Positions 23,799 to 32,519 of a stretch of DNA of 49,914 nucleotides are shown here, piece after piece. The notes below the pieces were generated by a model. It did no database searches and had not been told where the DNA came from. It was given only the letters and a program-made list of their open reading frames with translations. Source of the DNA: Streptomyces sabulosicollis. Its GTDB lineage: Bacteria > Actinomycetota > Actinomycetes > Streptomycetales > Streptomycetaceae. The translations under genes and the position numbers were made by a program. Each line of letters opens with the position of its first letter. The first letter of the stretch is position 1. The stretch is from positions 1 through 49,914 of the forward strand of contig NZ_JAEEAP010000011.1 in assembly GCF_016103465.1 (NCBI RefSeq). The letters are read 5' to 3'.

Positions 23799-25886
23799 GC
23801 GGGCAAGATGCTGTGGTCGTCCGTCGCCCACACGCTGGTGGCGGCGACGCGAGTCGAACGCAAGTGGTGTGATCCGCGGGCCCTGATGCGGGCCGCCGTC
23901 GCCCTGGTCGCGGGCTCGGTCATCGGCTGGGCGATCGACGACCGCATGGCGTGGGCGATGATGATGGTGGGCGCCTTCATCTGCGGTATCTGCACGATCC
24001 TCCCCGCGGCGCGCCACCGCTTCTCCATCGGCCTCATCGGCGGTGCCGCCTTCAGCGCCGCGGTGTTCGCGGGTTCGTACCTGCACGAACTGGGCTGGTG
24101 GGTGCTGCCCTTCCTCTTCGTCGGCGCCGGCGTCGCCGGTCTGTGGCGCGCGTTCGGCGTGGTCCCCGGGATCCGCGCCTGCCTGGTGGTGATCGGCGCG
24201 ATGATCACCACGGACCTCTCACCCGGCGTCGGCCAGGGCCTGCTCATGGCCCGCTGGATCGCGGCCGGCGCCGGCCTGGTCGTTGTCGCCCAGCTCCTCC
24301 CGCCGTACGGCCCGCGCCACCACAACCAGCGCCGCGACCTCGCGGCCCTCTACGCCGCCCTCGCCGGGCACGCCGCCGCGGGCCCGGCGGACCGGCTGCC
24401 GTCGACGCCGTTCACCCTCGCCCGGACCGCGCTCGGCGTGCTGCCGTCCTTCGCCCGGCGCCCCGCGGGGCCGCTCTTCGCCCTGTACGGCGCCGCCGAG
24501 GAGGTCCGCCGGGCCCTGAAGCTGACCGCGCACTCCGAGGACGTGCCGCGCACGGCCGTGGCCGCGGTGCTGAACGCCGTCGCGGCGGCGGTCCGCAGCG
24601 GTCGCGCCGCCGACCTGGACGCCGCCTTCGGTGCCCCCGCGCTGGAGCTGGAACGCTGGCGGGGAGCGGAAGCGGACCTGGTGGTCCCGCGGCTTGCCGA
24701 GGCCCTCGACATCACCCGGTACACGCTGCGCCGCTCCGACCGGCCCGGTGCGTTCGCCGTGGACGAGCACCACTTCGTCGGCTTCCCCGCCGGTGCGACC
24801 CGCTTCGGCTGTGAGCGGCTGGCCGCGGAGCTGCGGCCCGGCGCCCCGCTGTTCATGAACGCCCTCCGGCTCGCCGTGGGCGCCGCCGCGGGCGAGGCGA
24901 TCGGCCGCTGGATCGGCGACTTCGGCGGCCACGGTCTGCCCTCCCACGGCTTCTGGGCCGCGCTCACCACGATCCTGGTCCTCTTCCCCGACTACGGGCA
25001 CACCCTCACCCGTGGCTGGGGCCGGTCCGCCGGTTCCGTCATCGGCGGCGTCGTGGCCTGGGCGCTGCTGCTGCCGAACGTCTGGAACCACGGCGCGATG
25101 GCCGTCGCCGCCACCGCGCTCGCCCTGCTGGCCTTCTGCGCGCTGCTCATGGGCCAGTGGGTGCTGAACATCTTCATCACCGCCTGGATCGTCTTCCTCA
25201 TCGGCGGCATCGGGCTGTACCCGACCACGGAGGCCGCCTGGGGCCGGGCCGCCGACACGGTGGTGGGCGCGCTGGTGGGCATGGCGGTCTTCCTGATCCT
25301 GCCGACGTACCACCACAACCGGTTGCCCGAGCTGCTCGCCCGCTGGGTCGAGGCACAGCGCGACCTGCTCGGCGTCCTGCTGGACGGTTACGCCCGGATC
25401 GGTGCCGTCGACCCCGAGCGGCTCGGCGCGCTGCGTCACCGCGCCCGGCAGACCCGCGAACGACTCGAGGCCGCCATCGACAGCCTCGCCCACGAGCCGC
25501 GCGGCCACCGCGCCCGCTGGAGCGCCACCGAGCTGGGAGCCATCCAGGCCGCCGTCTTCGACGTGGGCCGCGCCGCCGCCCTCGTGCACGGCAACCTGCC
25601 GCGCACCCGGTCGGACGCCGTGCCGGAGACGGCGCTGTTCGCCGCCGAGGTCCGCGACCACCTCGACCGGCTCGCCGAGGACCTCGCCCTGGACGCCCCG
25701 CTGCGCACCGGCGACCTGCGCGCGGCCTTCGACCGCGTGGCGAGCGACGGCCGTCTCGCCCAGCTCACCGACCCGACGGCACCCGGCGGCATCTCCCACG
25801 CCCGCAGCCGTGCGCTGACCGCGTGCATGCACACGGTGACGTCGGTGGAGCGCCTGGAGCGGGCGGCACTGGGCCGCGCGGCCTGA
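23793..25886 (+). CDS. FUSC-family integral membrane protein (YccS/aromatic-acid-exporter-like)
   Basis: About 697 residues from ATG 23793; ATG 23778 and 23808 are alternatives and none has a Shine-Dalgarno site, hence a leaderless start is favoured. There are two membrane blocks of about six short spans each: N-terminal (LMRAAVALVAGSVIGWAI to AAGAGLVVVAQLLPP) and C-terminal (ALRLAVGAAAGEAIGRWIGD, FWAALTTILVLFPDYGHTLT, GWGRSAGSVIGGVVAWALLL, VGALVGMAVFLILP). Each is followed by a cytoplasmic helical region. This two-block architecture is that of FUSC/p-hydroxybenzoate efflux proteins. A link to the carotenoid genes is suggested only by the shared control region. Substrate unknown. Confidence 0.85.
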   Translation: MYAGKMLWSSVAHTLVAATRVERKWCDPRALMRAAVALVAGSVIGWAIDDRMAWAMMMVGAFICGICTILPAARHRFSIGLIGGAAFSAAVFAGSYLHELGWWVLPFLFVGAGVAGLWRAFGVVPGIRACLVVIGAMITTDLSPGVGQGLLMARWIAAGAGLVVVAQLLPPYGPRHHNQRRDLAALYAALAGHAAAGPADRLPSTPFTLARTALGVLPSFARRPAGPLFALYGAAEEVRRALKLTAHSEDVPRTAVAAVLNAVAAAVRSGRAADLDAAFGAPALELERWRGAEADLVVPRLAEALDITRYTLRRSDRPGAFAVDEHHFVGFPAGATRFGCERLAAELRPGAPLFMNALRLAVGAAAGEAIGRWIGDFGGHGLPSHGFWAALTTILVLFPDYGHTLTRGWGRSAGSVIGGVVAWALLLPNVWNHGAMAVAATALALLAFCALLMGQWVLNIFITAWIVFLIGGIGLYPTTEAAWGRAADTVVGALVGMAVFLILPTYHHNRLPELLARWVEAQRDLLGVLLDGYARIGAVDPERLGALRHRARQTRERLEAAIDSLAHEPRGHRARWSATELGAIQAAVFDVGRAAALVHGNLPRTRSDAVPETALFAAEVRDHLDRLAEDLALDAPLRTGDLRAAFDRVASDGRLAQLTDPTAPGGISHARSRALTACMHTVTSVERLERAALGRAA

Positions 25887-25890
25887 CGCG

Positions 25891-25910
25891 CGAGCCGGAG
25901 CTCGGGCTCG
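25891..25910 (+). terminator. Short dyad after the FUSC gene
   Basis: CGAGCC-G-GAG and CTC-G-GGCTCG form a 20-bp near-perfect palindrome (one G/G mismatch) 5 nt past the stop codon. It is a plausible terminator. Confidence 0.5.
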
Positions 25911-25920
25911 TCAGCGGGAG

Positions 25921-26398
25921 GTGGAGAGGCTCCGGCGCAGTGACCCGGGCGCGTACCACCGTGCGCTGCGACGTGCGGGGCTCTCGCCCGACGAGGCCCT
26001 GCGACAGCCGGTGCGGGCGCCGCACCGCGAGGACGGGGCCCGCGCGATGACCACGTTGCCGGACTCCGGGGCGCGGCCGGACGCTGTCTTCGCCGTCAGC
26101 CACGAACTCGCCCTCGGAGCGCTGCACATGGCGCACGAACGCGGGCTGCGCGTCCCGGACGACCTCGGCGTCGTGGGCTTCGACGGCGTCGAGGACGCCC
26201 GCCACGTCCGTCCGCCCCTGACCACCGTGGTGCCGGACAGGAAGCAGATCGCCGAACGCGCTGCAGTGCTTGGCGGGCCGCATCCACAGTCCCGCCGCGG
26301 CCGTACCGCCGCTCGGCATCGCGGTACCCCACCATCTCGAGGTCCGCGCCGGCACGAGCGCGGCCCCGCCAGCCACCGGCCCCGCACCGGCCGGCTGA
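25921..26398 (+). pseudogene. LacI-family regulator remnant (C-terminal ligand-binding half, frameshifted)
   Basis: YHRALRRAGLSPDEALRQP and PDAVFAVSHELALGALHMA, then RGLRVPDDLGVVGFDGVED and ARHVRPPLTTVVPD, are the typical end of a LacI/GalR sugar-binding domain. The N-terminal HTH and first half are absent and no intact start is seen. After about 26265 the reading frame shifts by one: the family ending continues in another frame as LAGRIHSPAAAVPPLGIAVP and HHLEVRAGTSAAP, and stops at 26398. Truncation plus frameshift indicates a dead gene. It fills most of the gap between the FUSC gene and the GntR gene. Confidence 0.75.
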
Positions 26399-26563
26399 CG
26401 GGCCCGGCGCGCCCGCCGCACGTCGGTGTGCGGCGTCAGACCTGTGGGCGGCGCCTCGCCCCTGGTGCGGAACGCGACGCGGATGTCGGTGACGCCTTCC
26501 GTGCTCTTCCGGCCATCGGGGTGGACGGCGGGCTTGGCGGAGTCGCGCGGAGCCGACCGGGCA

Positions 26564-27262
26564 TCAGGAGGGAGGGCCCTGGGCGCTGAGGCGTTCCAGC
26601 AGTTCCGCGGCGTTGGCCATGTGGTCACCCACGGCTTTGATCACCATCGCGGTGTCCGCCGACTCGATCGCGCTGACGATGTCGGCGTGCTCGTCGACGG
26701 CCTCCTGCGGCATCGAGTACTGCCCCTCGAGCCGAGCCAGACACATCCGCGTCTCCACCAGCAGCGTCCTGCTCGTGCGGTCCAGCCGTCGATTGCGCAG
26801 ACACGCCACCAGCATTTCGTGGAAACGCATGTCCGCCGCCGTCAGCGCGGCCGCGTCATCGGCCACGACCGCGGCCGTCATCGCGCGATGCTGCTCGCGC
26901 AGCCCGGCCAGTGCCGCCGGGTCCTGGCACTCGGCCAGCCGCAAGGCCGCCGAGGTCTCGATCGCGCGCCGTGCATCGTAGATCTCGGCGAGATCCTCGG
27001 GCGAGAACGTGGTGACGAAGACACCGCGATGCGGGATGGCCGTGACGAGCCCCTCCTGCACCAGCCGCTGCAACGCCTCGCGCACGGTCGGCCGGGACGC
27101 CCCGAAAGAGGCGACCAGGTCTGGCTCGACGAGTTGCTGGCCTTCGGTGATCTCCCCATCGGCCAGTGCCTGCCGCAGACGTGCGGCGATCATGTCCGGG
27201 CGCGACAGCACTTCCATCGGGCGTGGCGCCAGCGTGGCACGGCCTCTTTTCACCCCGGCCAT
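26564..27262 (-). CDS. GntR-family regulator, FCD (FadR) subfamily
   Basis: 232 residues. An N-terminal winged HTH (about 22-80: AARLRQALADGEITEGQQLV, FGASRPTVREALQRLVQEGL, PHRGVFVTTFS) is followed by an all-helical FCD effector domain with the metal-binding histidine pattern: DMRFHEMLVACL, DEHADIVSAIE, VGDHMANAAEL. FCD regulators usually sense small organic or sugar acids. It is divergent from the MFS transporter and dehydratase genes. The perfect dyad at 27313-27333 between them is the likely operator. Confidence 0.92.
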   Translation of the reverse strand: MAGVKRGRATLAPRPMEVLSRPDMIAARLRQALADGEITEGQQLVEPDLVASFGASRPTVREALQRLVQEGLVTAIPHRGVFVTTFSPEDLAEIYDARRAIETSAALRLAECQDPAALAGLREQHRAMTAAVVADDAAALTAADMRFHEMLVACLRNRRLDRTSRTLLVETRMCLARLEGQYSMPQEAVDEHADIVSAIESADTAMVIKAVGDHMANAAELLERLSAQGPPS

Positions 27263-27312
27263 CGTCTCCGGACCTCCTCGTCCTCCATCGAACGCCTACG
27301 ATAGCAGCACCT

Positions 27313-27333
27313 TCAGATCGTTTGACGATCTGA
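27313..27333. promoter_or_regulatory. Perfect GntR-type operator TCAGATCG-N5-CGATCTGA
   Basis: Eight-base arms (27313-27320 and 27326-27333) around TTTGA, 51 bp before the GntR start and about 190 bp before the MFS start, in the 262-bp divergent gap. FCD-type GntR proteins bind short palindromes of this kind; control of both directions is inferred. Confidence 0.65.
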
Positions 27334-27524
27334 CGTTTCGGTTGTAGCTTCGCTCGAACGCGGTGGAGGGGTGGCTCATAAGGCCCGCACCGCACCCATC
27401 CGCACCTATCCGCTCGTGTCGGCACGCGACGGATCCCGCTCGACACAACGCCTTCGTGCGCGGGGGCGGAGGAGGTCGATCCGGACGGCCGCGATGAGGC
27501 GAGCCGAGGAGGAGTTGACAGCCC

Positions 27525-28907
27525 ATGAACCCAGCACCACCTGGCCCACCGGGCGGACTCGTCGAGCGCACGGCTCTGCGCAAGACGATGTGGCGAATCC
27601 TTCCGTTCCTGCTTTTCGCCTATCTGGTGTGCTACCTCGACCGCGTGAACATCAGCTTCGCCTCGCTGCAGATGAACGCCGACGCCGGGATATCCGACAC
27701 CGCCTACGGAGTTGGCGCGGGCATCTTCTTCGTCGCGTACTTCCTGTGCGAAGTGCCCAGCAACCTGGCGCTGACCACATTCGGACCGCGGATCTGGATC
27801 GCGCGCATCATGATCACCTGGGGGATCATCGCCGGTTGCATGTCGCTGGTGCGGGGGCCGACTAGCTTCTACTTGCTGCGTTTTCTGATGGGAGTCGCGG
27901 AGGCGGGATTCTTTCCCGCGATGATCCTCTATCTGACGCGTTGGTTCCCGCGGGAACGGCGGGCCCAGGTCACCGCGACCTTCTTCATGGCGGTGCCACT
28001 CGCCGGTCTCATCGGCTCGCCGCTGTCGACCTGGCTGATGACCGCGTTGCACGGGGTGGCCGGCCTGCACGGCTGGCAGGCGATGTTCATCATCGAGGCC
28101 GTTCCGTCCGTGCTCGGCGGCATCGCCTGTCTGTTCTGGCTGATCGACAAACCCTCACAGGCGACGTTCCTCACCGAGCCCGAGCGGGCCTGGCTGGTGG
28201 CCGAGCTCGACGCCGAAGCCAGTGAGGTCTCCGCCCAGCACCGTCCCCAGCGTTCGATCGTGCGCACGCTGCTGCAGCCGACGGTGCTGTGCCTGGCCCT
28301 GATCTACCTCGGCCTGGAATTCGGTGAATACGCTCTCGGGTTCTTCCTGCCGCAGATGGTGCAGTCCTACGGCGACCAGTTCGGCACCGAACTGTCACTG
28401 ATGCACATAGGTCTGATCAGCGCGATCCCCAGCGCGGTCGGTATCTGTTGCATGATTTTGTGGGGCCGGCATTCCGACCGCGCCCAGGAGCGAACCTGGC
28501 ACATCGTGATCCCCACGCTCATCGGCGCGGCCGCGATCGCGATGTCCCCCTTTTTCTCGGACTTCTTCGTCAACATGACGCTGGTGTCGGTCACGGCCGC
28601 TGCCATCTATTCGAGCATCCCGGTGTTCTGGCAGCTGCCGTCCCGATATCTCGTCGGAGTCGCGGCCGCGGTCGGCATCGCCGTGGTCAACTCCGTCGGA
28701 AACCTGTCCGGCATCATCGCGCCCTCGCTGACCGGGGCCCTGAAGGACGCCACCGGTACCTACTCGGCCGGCTACATCGTCCTGGGCCTGTTCCTGGTCC
28801 TCGCCGCCGGCGGCACGCTCGCGCTGCACCGCGCGACGGAGAAGGCCGGTCCGCCCGGTCCGGCCGCGCCGGTACCGGCGCCGCAGGCCCGACACGTCGA
28901 GGGCTGA
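27525..28907 (+). CDS. MFS transporter, anion:cation symporter (ACS) family
   Basis: 460 residues with twelve predicted spans. ACS marks: RILPFLLFAYLVCYLDRVNI (TM1, about 23-42), FFVAYFLCEVPSNLALTTFG (TM2), MGVAEAGFFPAMILYLTRWF followed by RERR (TM4/loop, about 125-148), and a central cytoplasmic loop with DKPSQATFLTEPERAWL. The closest characterised relatives by pattern carry galactonate, glucarate, tartrate or phthalate. With a dehydratase 59 nt downstream and a FadR-type regulator upstream, uptake of an aldonic acid is likely. GGAGGAG lies 10 nt before the ATG. Confidence 0.9.
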   Translation: MNPAPPGPPGGLVERTALRKTMWRILPFLLFAYLVCYLDRVNISFASLQMNADAGISDTAYGVGAGIFFVAYFLCEVPSNLALTTFGPRIWIARIMITWGIIAGCMSLVRGPTSFYLLRFLMGVAEAGFFPAMILYLTRWFPRERRAQVTATFFMAVPLAGLIGSPLSTWLMTALHGVAGLHGWQAMFIIEAVPSVLGGIACLFWLIDKPSQATFLTEPERAWLVAELDAEASEVSAQHRPQRSIVRTLLQPTVLCLALIYLGLEFGEYALGFFLPQMVQSYGDQFGTELSLMHIGLISAIPSAVGICCMILWGRHSDRAQERTWHIVIPTLIGAAAIAMSPFFSDFFVNMTLVSVTAAAIYSSIPVFWQLPSRYLVGVAAAVGIAVVNSVGNLSGIIAPSLTGALKDATGTYSAGYIVLGLFLVLAAGGTLALHRATEKAGPPGPAAPVPAPQARHVEG

Positions 28908-28966
28908 ACCCTCCGACGTCCCCCTCCACCGCCGACCGGCGGTTCCATCCGACCGAAAGGACAGCC

Positions 28967-30622
28967 ATGCGCAGCAAGGACCAGTTCCAGGGCATCCAGC
29001 GCTCGCTCCAGCGAGCCTGGATCAAGGGAGCCGGGTTCACCGATGAGGAGCTGGACCGCCCGCTCATCATGATCGCTAACACCTACCAGGACTTCTCGCC
29101 CGAGAACGCGCACCTGCGCACCCTGGCCGACGCGGTCAAGGCCGGTGTGCGGATGAACGGCGGCACACCGATCGAGTTCAACACCTTCCACGTCACCGAC
29201 AGCGAAGCATTCGCCGCGCGCAGCATGCGCTACGTGCTGCCCAGCCGGGACATCGTCGCCGACTCCATCGAGCTGATGGCCGAAGGCCACGGCGTCGACG
29301 CCCTCGTCCTCCTCACCGGTGGTGACAAGCCCACTCCGGGCATGGTCATGGCAGCGGCCCGGCTCAACCTGCCCACGATCCTGCTCTACTGCGGCCCCAC
29401 CAAGTACGGCGAGCACCGCGGCAAGCACCTGTTCCTCGAAACCGTCTACGACGGTGTCGGCGAGGCGGTCCGCGGTGCCATCAGCGAGGACACCCTGAAG
29501 AACTGGGAAGACGAACTCTTCCCCGGCCCGGGCGCCGGTGACACCCTCACCAGCGGCAACACCGCGGGCATCTACACCGAAGCCCTCGGGCTGTCGCTCC
29601 CCGGCTCCGGAACGCTGGCCGGCGGGACCAACAAGCAGATCCGCGCCGCCAAGTACACCGGCATGCGCGTCGTGGACCTGTTCCGGGAGAACGTCCGTCC
29701 CAGCGACATCCTCACCCCGGCGGCCTTCGAGAACGCTCTGCGTGTCGCGCTGGCGGTGTCCGGCTCGACCAACCTCGTGCTGCATTTCATCGCGATGGCC
29801 AAGGAAGCCGGTGTCGATCTCGACTTCGGCTTCATCGACAAGATCGGCCGTGAAACGCCCACCCTGGCCAAGCTCGCCCCGTCCGGCCCCTGGGGCGTGA
29901 CCGAGCTGGGCGAGGCCGGCGGTGTGCCGGCCGTCCTCAAGGAGCTCGGTGACCTGGTCAACGGGGAGACCATCACGGTCTCGGGCAGCACCACCGGGGA
30001 GATCGCCGCCGCGGCCGAGAACACCAACCCCGAGCTGCTCGCCACTCGTGCGGAGCCGAAAGCGCCCGAGGGTGCGATCTACATTCTCAGTGGCAGCCTC
30101 GCCCCTGAGGGCGCGGTCGTGAAGGCGTCCGGTGTGGCACCGTCGATGTGGCACTTCGAGGGCACCGCCCGCGTCTTCGAGAACGAGGAAGACGCGATCG
30201 CGGCCACCCTCGCCGGAGAGATCCGGCCCGGAACCGCGATCGTCATCCGCAACGAGGGCCCCAAGGGCGGCCCCGGGATGCGCGAAATGCTCGGCGCCAC
30301 CTCCGCCGTCGTCGGCATGGGCCTGTCGGAGACGGTCGCCCTCATCACCGACGGGCGTTTCTCCGGCGCCTCCCACGGCCCCGCGATCGGCTACGTCGGT
30401 CCTGAAGCCGCCAGTGGCGGGCCCATCGGGCTGGTACAGGACGGCGACACCATCACCATCGACCTCCATGCCCGTCGACTCGACCTCGCCGTCGACGAGG
30501 CCGAACTCGCGCGCCGTCGCACCAGCCGTGTCGCCCCCGCCCCGAACGTCACCCGCGGCTATCTCGCCTTCTACGCCGAGCACGTCGCCCCCGCGAACCA
30601 GGGAGCGGTGATGCCTCGCTAG
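28967..30622 (+). CDS. IlvD/Edd-family sugar-acid dehydratase homologue lacking all Fe-S cysteine ligands
   Basis: 551 residues. The family backbone is complete: LIMIANTYQDFSPENAHL (about 33-50), LLTGGDKPTPGMVMAAARLN (about 115-134), EALGLSLPGSGTLAGG, NEGPKGGPGMREML, ITDGRFSGASHGPAIGYV (catalytic Ser region). In characterised dihydroxyacid and sugar-acid dehydratases three cysteines (TPCN, GGCDK, GACGGMYTA) bind the [2Fe-2S] or [4Fe-4S] cluster. Here they read SPEN (Glu46), TGGDK (Gly119) and GPGAGDTLTSG, with no cysteine in any. The Mg2+/carbamyl-Lys element DK (Lys121) is kept. It is either a dehydratase using another Lewis acid or a protein with changed chemistry. The context points to a C5/C6 aldonate. 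Confidence 0.85.
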   Translation: MRSKDQFQGIQRSLQRAWIKGAGFTDEELDRPLIMIANTYQDFSPENAHLRTLADAVKAGVRMNGGTPIEFNTFHVTDSEAFAARSMRYVLPSRDIVADSIELMAEGHGVDALVLLTGGDKPTPGMVMAAARLNLPTILLYCGPTKYGEHRGKHLFLETVYDGVGEAVRGAISEDTLKNWEDELFPGPGAGDTLTSGNTAGIYTEALGLSLPGSGTLAGGTNKQIRAAKYTGMRVVDLFRENVRPSDILTPAAFENALRVALAVSGSTNLVLHFIAMAKEAGVDLDFGFIDKIGRETPTLAKLAPSGPWGVTELGEAGGVPAVLKELGDLVNGETITVSGSTTGEIAAAAENTNPELLATRAEPKAPEGAIYILSGSLAPEGAVVKASGVAPSMWHFEGTARVFENEEDAIAATLAGEIRPGTAIVIRNEGPKGGPGMREMLGATSAVVGMGLSETVALITDGRFSGASHGPAIGYVGPEAASGGPIGLVQDGDTITIDLHARRLDLAVDEAELARRRTSRVAPAPNVTRGYLAFYAEHVAPANQGAVMPR

Positions 30623-30623
30623 C

Positions 30624-30656
30624 CCCGTCCCCTGACGGGACCCACCGCCCGGTGGG
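30624..30656. terminator. Two consecutive hairpins between convergent genes
   Basis: CCCGTC-CCCT-GACGGG (30624-30639) and CCCACCG-CC-CGGTGGG (30641-30656), both perfect, directly after the dehydratase stop and before the 3' end of the leftward exporter operon. A bidirectional terminator is likely. Confidence 0.75.
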
Positions 30657-30719
30657 CCTGCTCCAACACCCCGGTGTGGGCCCGCCCATGTCTCGCCGCG
30701 CCGCCGCACCCCGCCGGAC

Positions 30720-32519
30720 TCACGGTTCGTCCCACGGCCGGGGGCCCGTCAGGTCTCCGCGGCGTGGGACGTCGCACGGTGGCGGGCAACCGTGCCAGGT
30801 ACGCCACAGCGAGGCGTATCCACCGTTGTGGGCCAACAGCTCGTCATGCGTGCCCAGTTCGCTGATGCGCCCGTTTTCCAGGACCGCGATCCGGTCAGCG
30901 GTGTGCGCCGTCTGCAATCGGTGGGCGATCGCGATCACGGTCCGCCCGTGCAGGGCGGCGGCCGGCACCCCCTCCACCTCCTGTCGGGCGGTCGCGCCCA
31001 GGAGCGACGTGGCCTCATCCAGGATGAGGATCCGCGGATCGGCCAGCAGCATCCTCGCGATCGCGAGCTGCTGCGCTCGGGCGGCGGAGACGAGGGCGTC
31101 ACCGGCCAAGGGTGTGTCGATGCCGAGGTCAGTGACCCACTCCGAGGCTCCGGCGCTCTTCAACGCGTCCCACAGCTCAACGTCGTCGGCCTCGGGCTTG
31201 GCCAGGGTGAGGTTGTCCCGGACCGTACGGTGGAAGACATGGTGTTCCTGGGTGACCAGGACGATCTGTCTGCGCAGCTCGCGAGGTGAGAGGGAGGACA
31301 GGGGCACCCCGCCGACGGTCACCGATCCGCGATGTGGATCGGCGACGCCGGCGAGCAGTCGCCCCAGTGTTGATTTCCCGGCACCGGAGGGACCGACGAT
31401 GACCAGCCGCTCCTTCTCCCTGATGTCCAGGTCGACATCGCGCAGCACAGCATGTCCGGGGCGATAGGAGAACGACACGCCACGGACGCGCACGTCACCG
31501 CCCTTCGGCCGATGGCGGTCCGGAACGGTGGCGGTGGGACGTCGCCGTCCACCGGCCTGGATGACGCCTGCCAGGCGGGCCAGTGACGCGCCGCCCACCT
31601 GCAGTTCGTCGAGCCAGTACAGCAGGCGGCTCACCGGGGTCTGGAGTTGGGCGGCGTACAGCGTCGCGGCGGTGACGGTCGACAGCGTCATCAGCCCGTG
31701 TGCGTAACTCAATCCACCGATGATGATCGTCAGGACAAGGGGGAGGAGATACCCGGAGTCGGAAACCGGGAAGAACAGGTTGCGCAGCCGCAGCGTGTCG
31801 TGCTCGGCCCGGAGGGACACCTCCGTGCTGTCCTCGAGGATCGCCGTTCGGCGGGCGTCGATCCGGAGGGCCTCGACCGTGGCCGCGCCCTCCGCGGTGG
31901 CGCTGACACAAGAGGTGAGGCGGGCGTACGCCGCGTTGGCATGCAGGTACGCTCCCCGTGCCCGCCTGAGGTACCACCGCGTCACCACCGTGAGGATGGG
32001 CAGCAGGATCAGGTAGGGAAGGATCAGGAGGGGCTCCAGGAGGAGCACCGCGCACAGTGTGATCAAAAGCGTGGTCCCGGCGCTGAGGACATCCGGGCCG
32101 GCTTGCCGCACGGCCTGCGTCAGCGTGTCGACGTCCCGGGTGCTCCGGGTGATCAGGTCGCCGCGATCGGCCTGTTCGACGGTGGTCAGGGGCAGCCTGA
32201 GAGCCGCGACGAGGAAGTCCTCCCGTAGCTCGGCGAGCACGCGCTCACCCAGTCGTGCCGACACGGCCATCGCCAGACCGGTCAACAGGGCCTGCACAAC
32301 GATGAAGACCGGGATCAGCAGCAGCACGCTCGGCTGCCGGCCGTTCCCCTGTTCAAGCCCTGCCACCAGGCGACCCAGCAGGCGGGGGACGACGAGGCCG
32401 GATGCGATCGCCGCAGTGTGCAAGGTGAGCGCGACGGTCAGCATCCGTGCGTGCTTCCGTGCCATGTGGCGGACACGCTTCAGCACGTCTGCGGCGGAGG
32501 CGACGGGAAGGAGGTTCAC
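30720..32519 (-). CDS. ABC exporter half-transporter B (TMD-NBD; canonical Walker A, degenerate signature)
   Basis: 599 residues, six membrane spans (about 28-300) then an ATPase domain. Walker A GPSGAGKST (about 379-387), Q-loop VTQEHHVF, Walker B ILILDEATS and H-loop IAHRLQ are intact. The ABC signature is replaced by LVSAARAQQLAIAR instead of LSGGQ. It overlaps half-transporter A by 4 nt and is the last gene of the seven-gene operon. Together they should form a heterodimer with one ATP site made of B's Walker A and A's signature. Presumed role: export of, or self-protection from, the cluster's product. Confidence 0.9.
   Translation of the reverse strand: MNLLPVASAADVLKRVRHMARKHARMLTVALTLHTAAIASGLVVPRLLGRLVAGLEQGNGRQPSVLLLIPVFIVVQALLTGLAMAVSARLGERVLAELREDFLVAALRLPLTTVEQADRGDLITRSTRDVDTLTQAVRQAGPDVLSAGTTLLITLCAVLLLEPLLILPYLILLPILTVVTRWYLRRARGAYLHANAAYARLTSCVSATAEGAATVEALRIDARRTAILEDSTEVSLRAEHDTLRLRNLFFPVSDSGYLLPLVLTIIIGGLSYAHGLMTLSTVTAATLYAAQLQTPVSRLLYWLDELQVGGASLARLAGVIQAGGRRRPTATVPDRHRPKGGDVRVRGVSFSYRPGHAVLRDVDLDIREKERLVIVGPSGAGKSTLGRLLAGVADPHRGSVTVGGVPLSSLSPRELRRQIVLVTQEHHVFHRTVRDNLTLAKPEADDVELWDALKSAGASEWVTDLGIDTPLAGDALVSAARAQQLAIARMLLADPRILILDEATSLLGATARQEVEGVPAAALHGRTVIAIAHRLQTAHTADRIAVLENGRISELGTHDELLAHNGGYASLWRTWHGCPPPCDVPRRGDLTGPRPWDEP

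Noticed and set aside
25921-26589. Complete LacI-family regulator gene
   Set aside because: The DNA-binding domain and half of the sensor domain are missing, and the family ending is in a different frame from the beginning.
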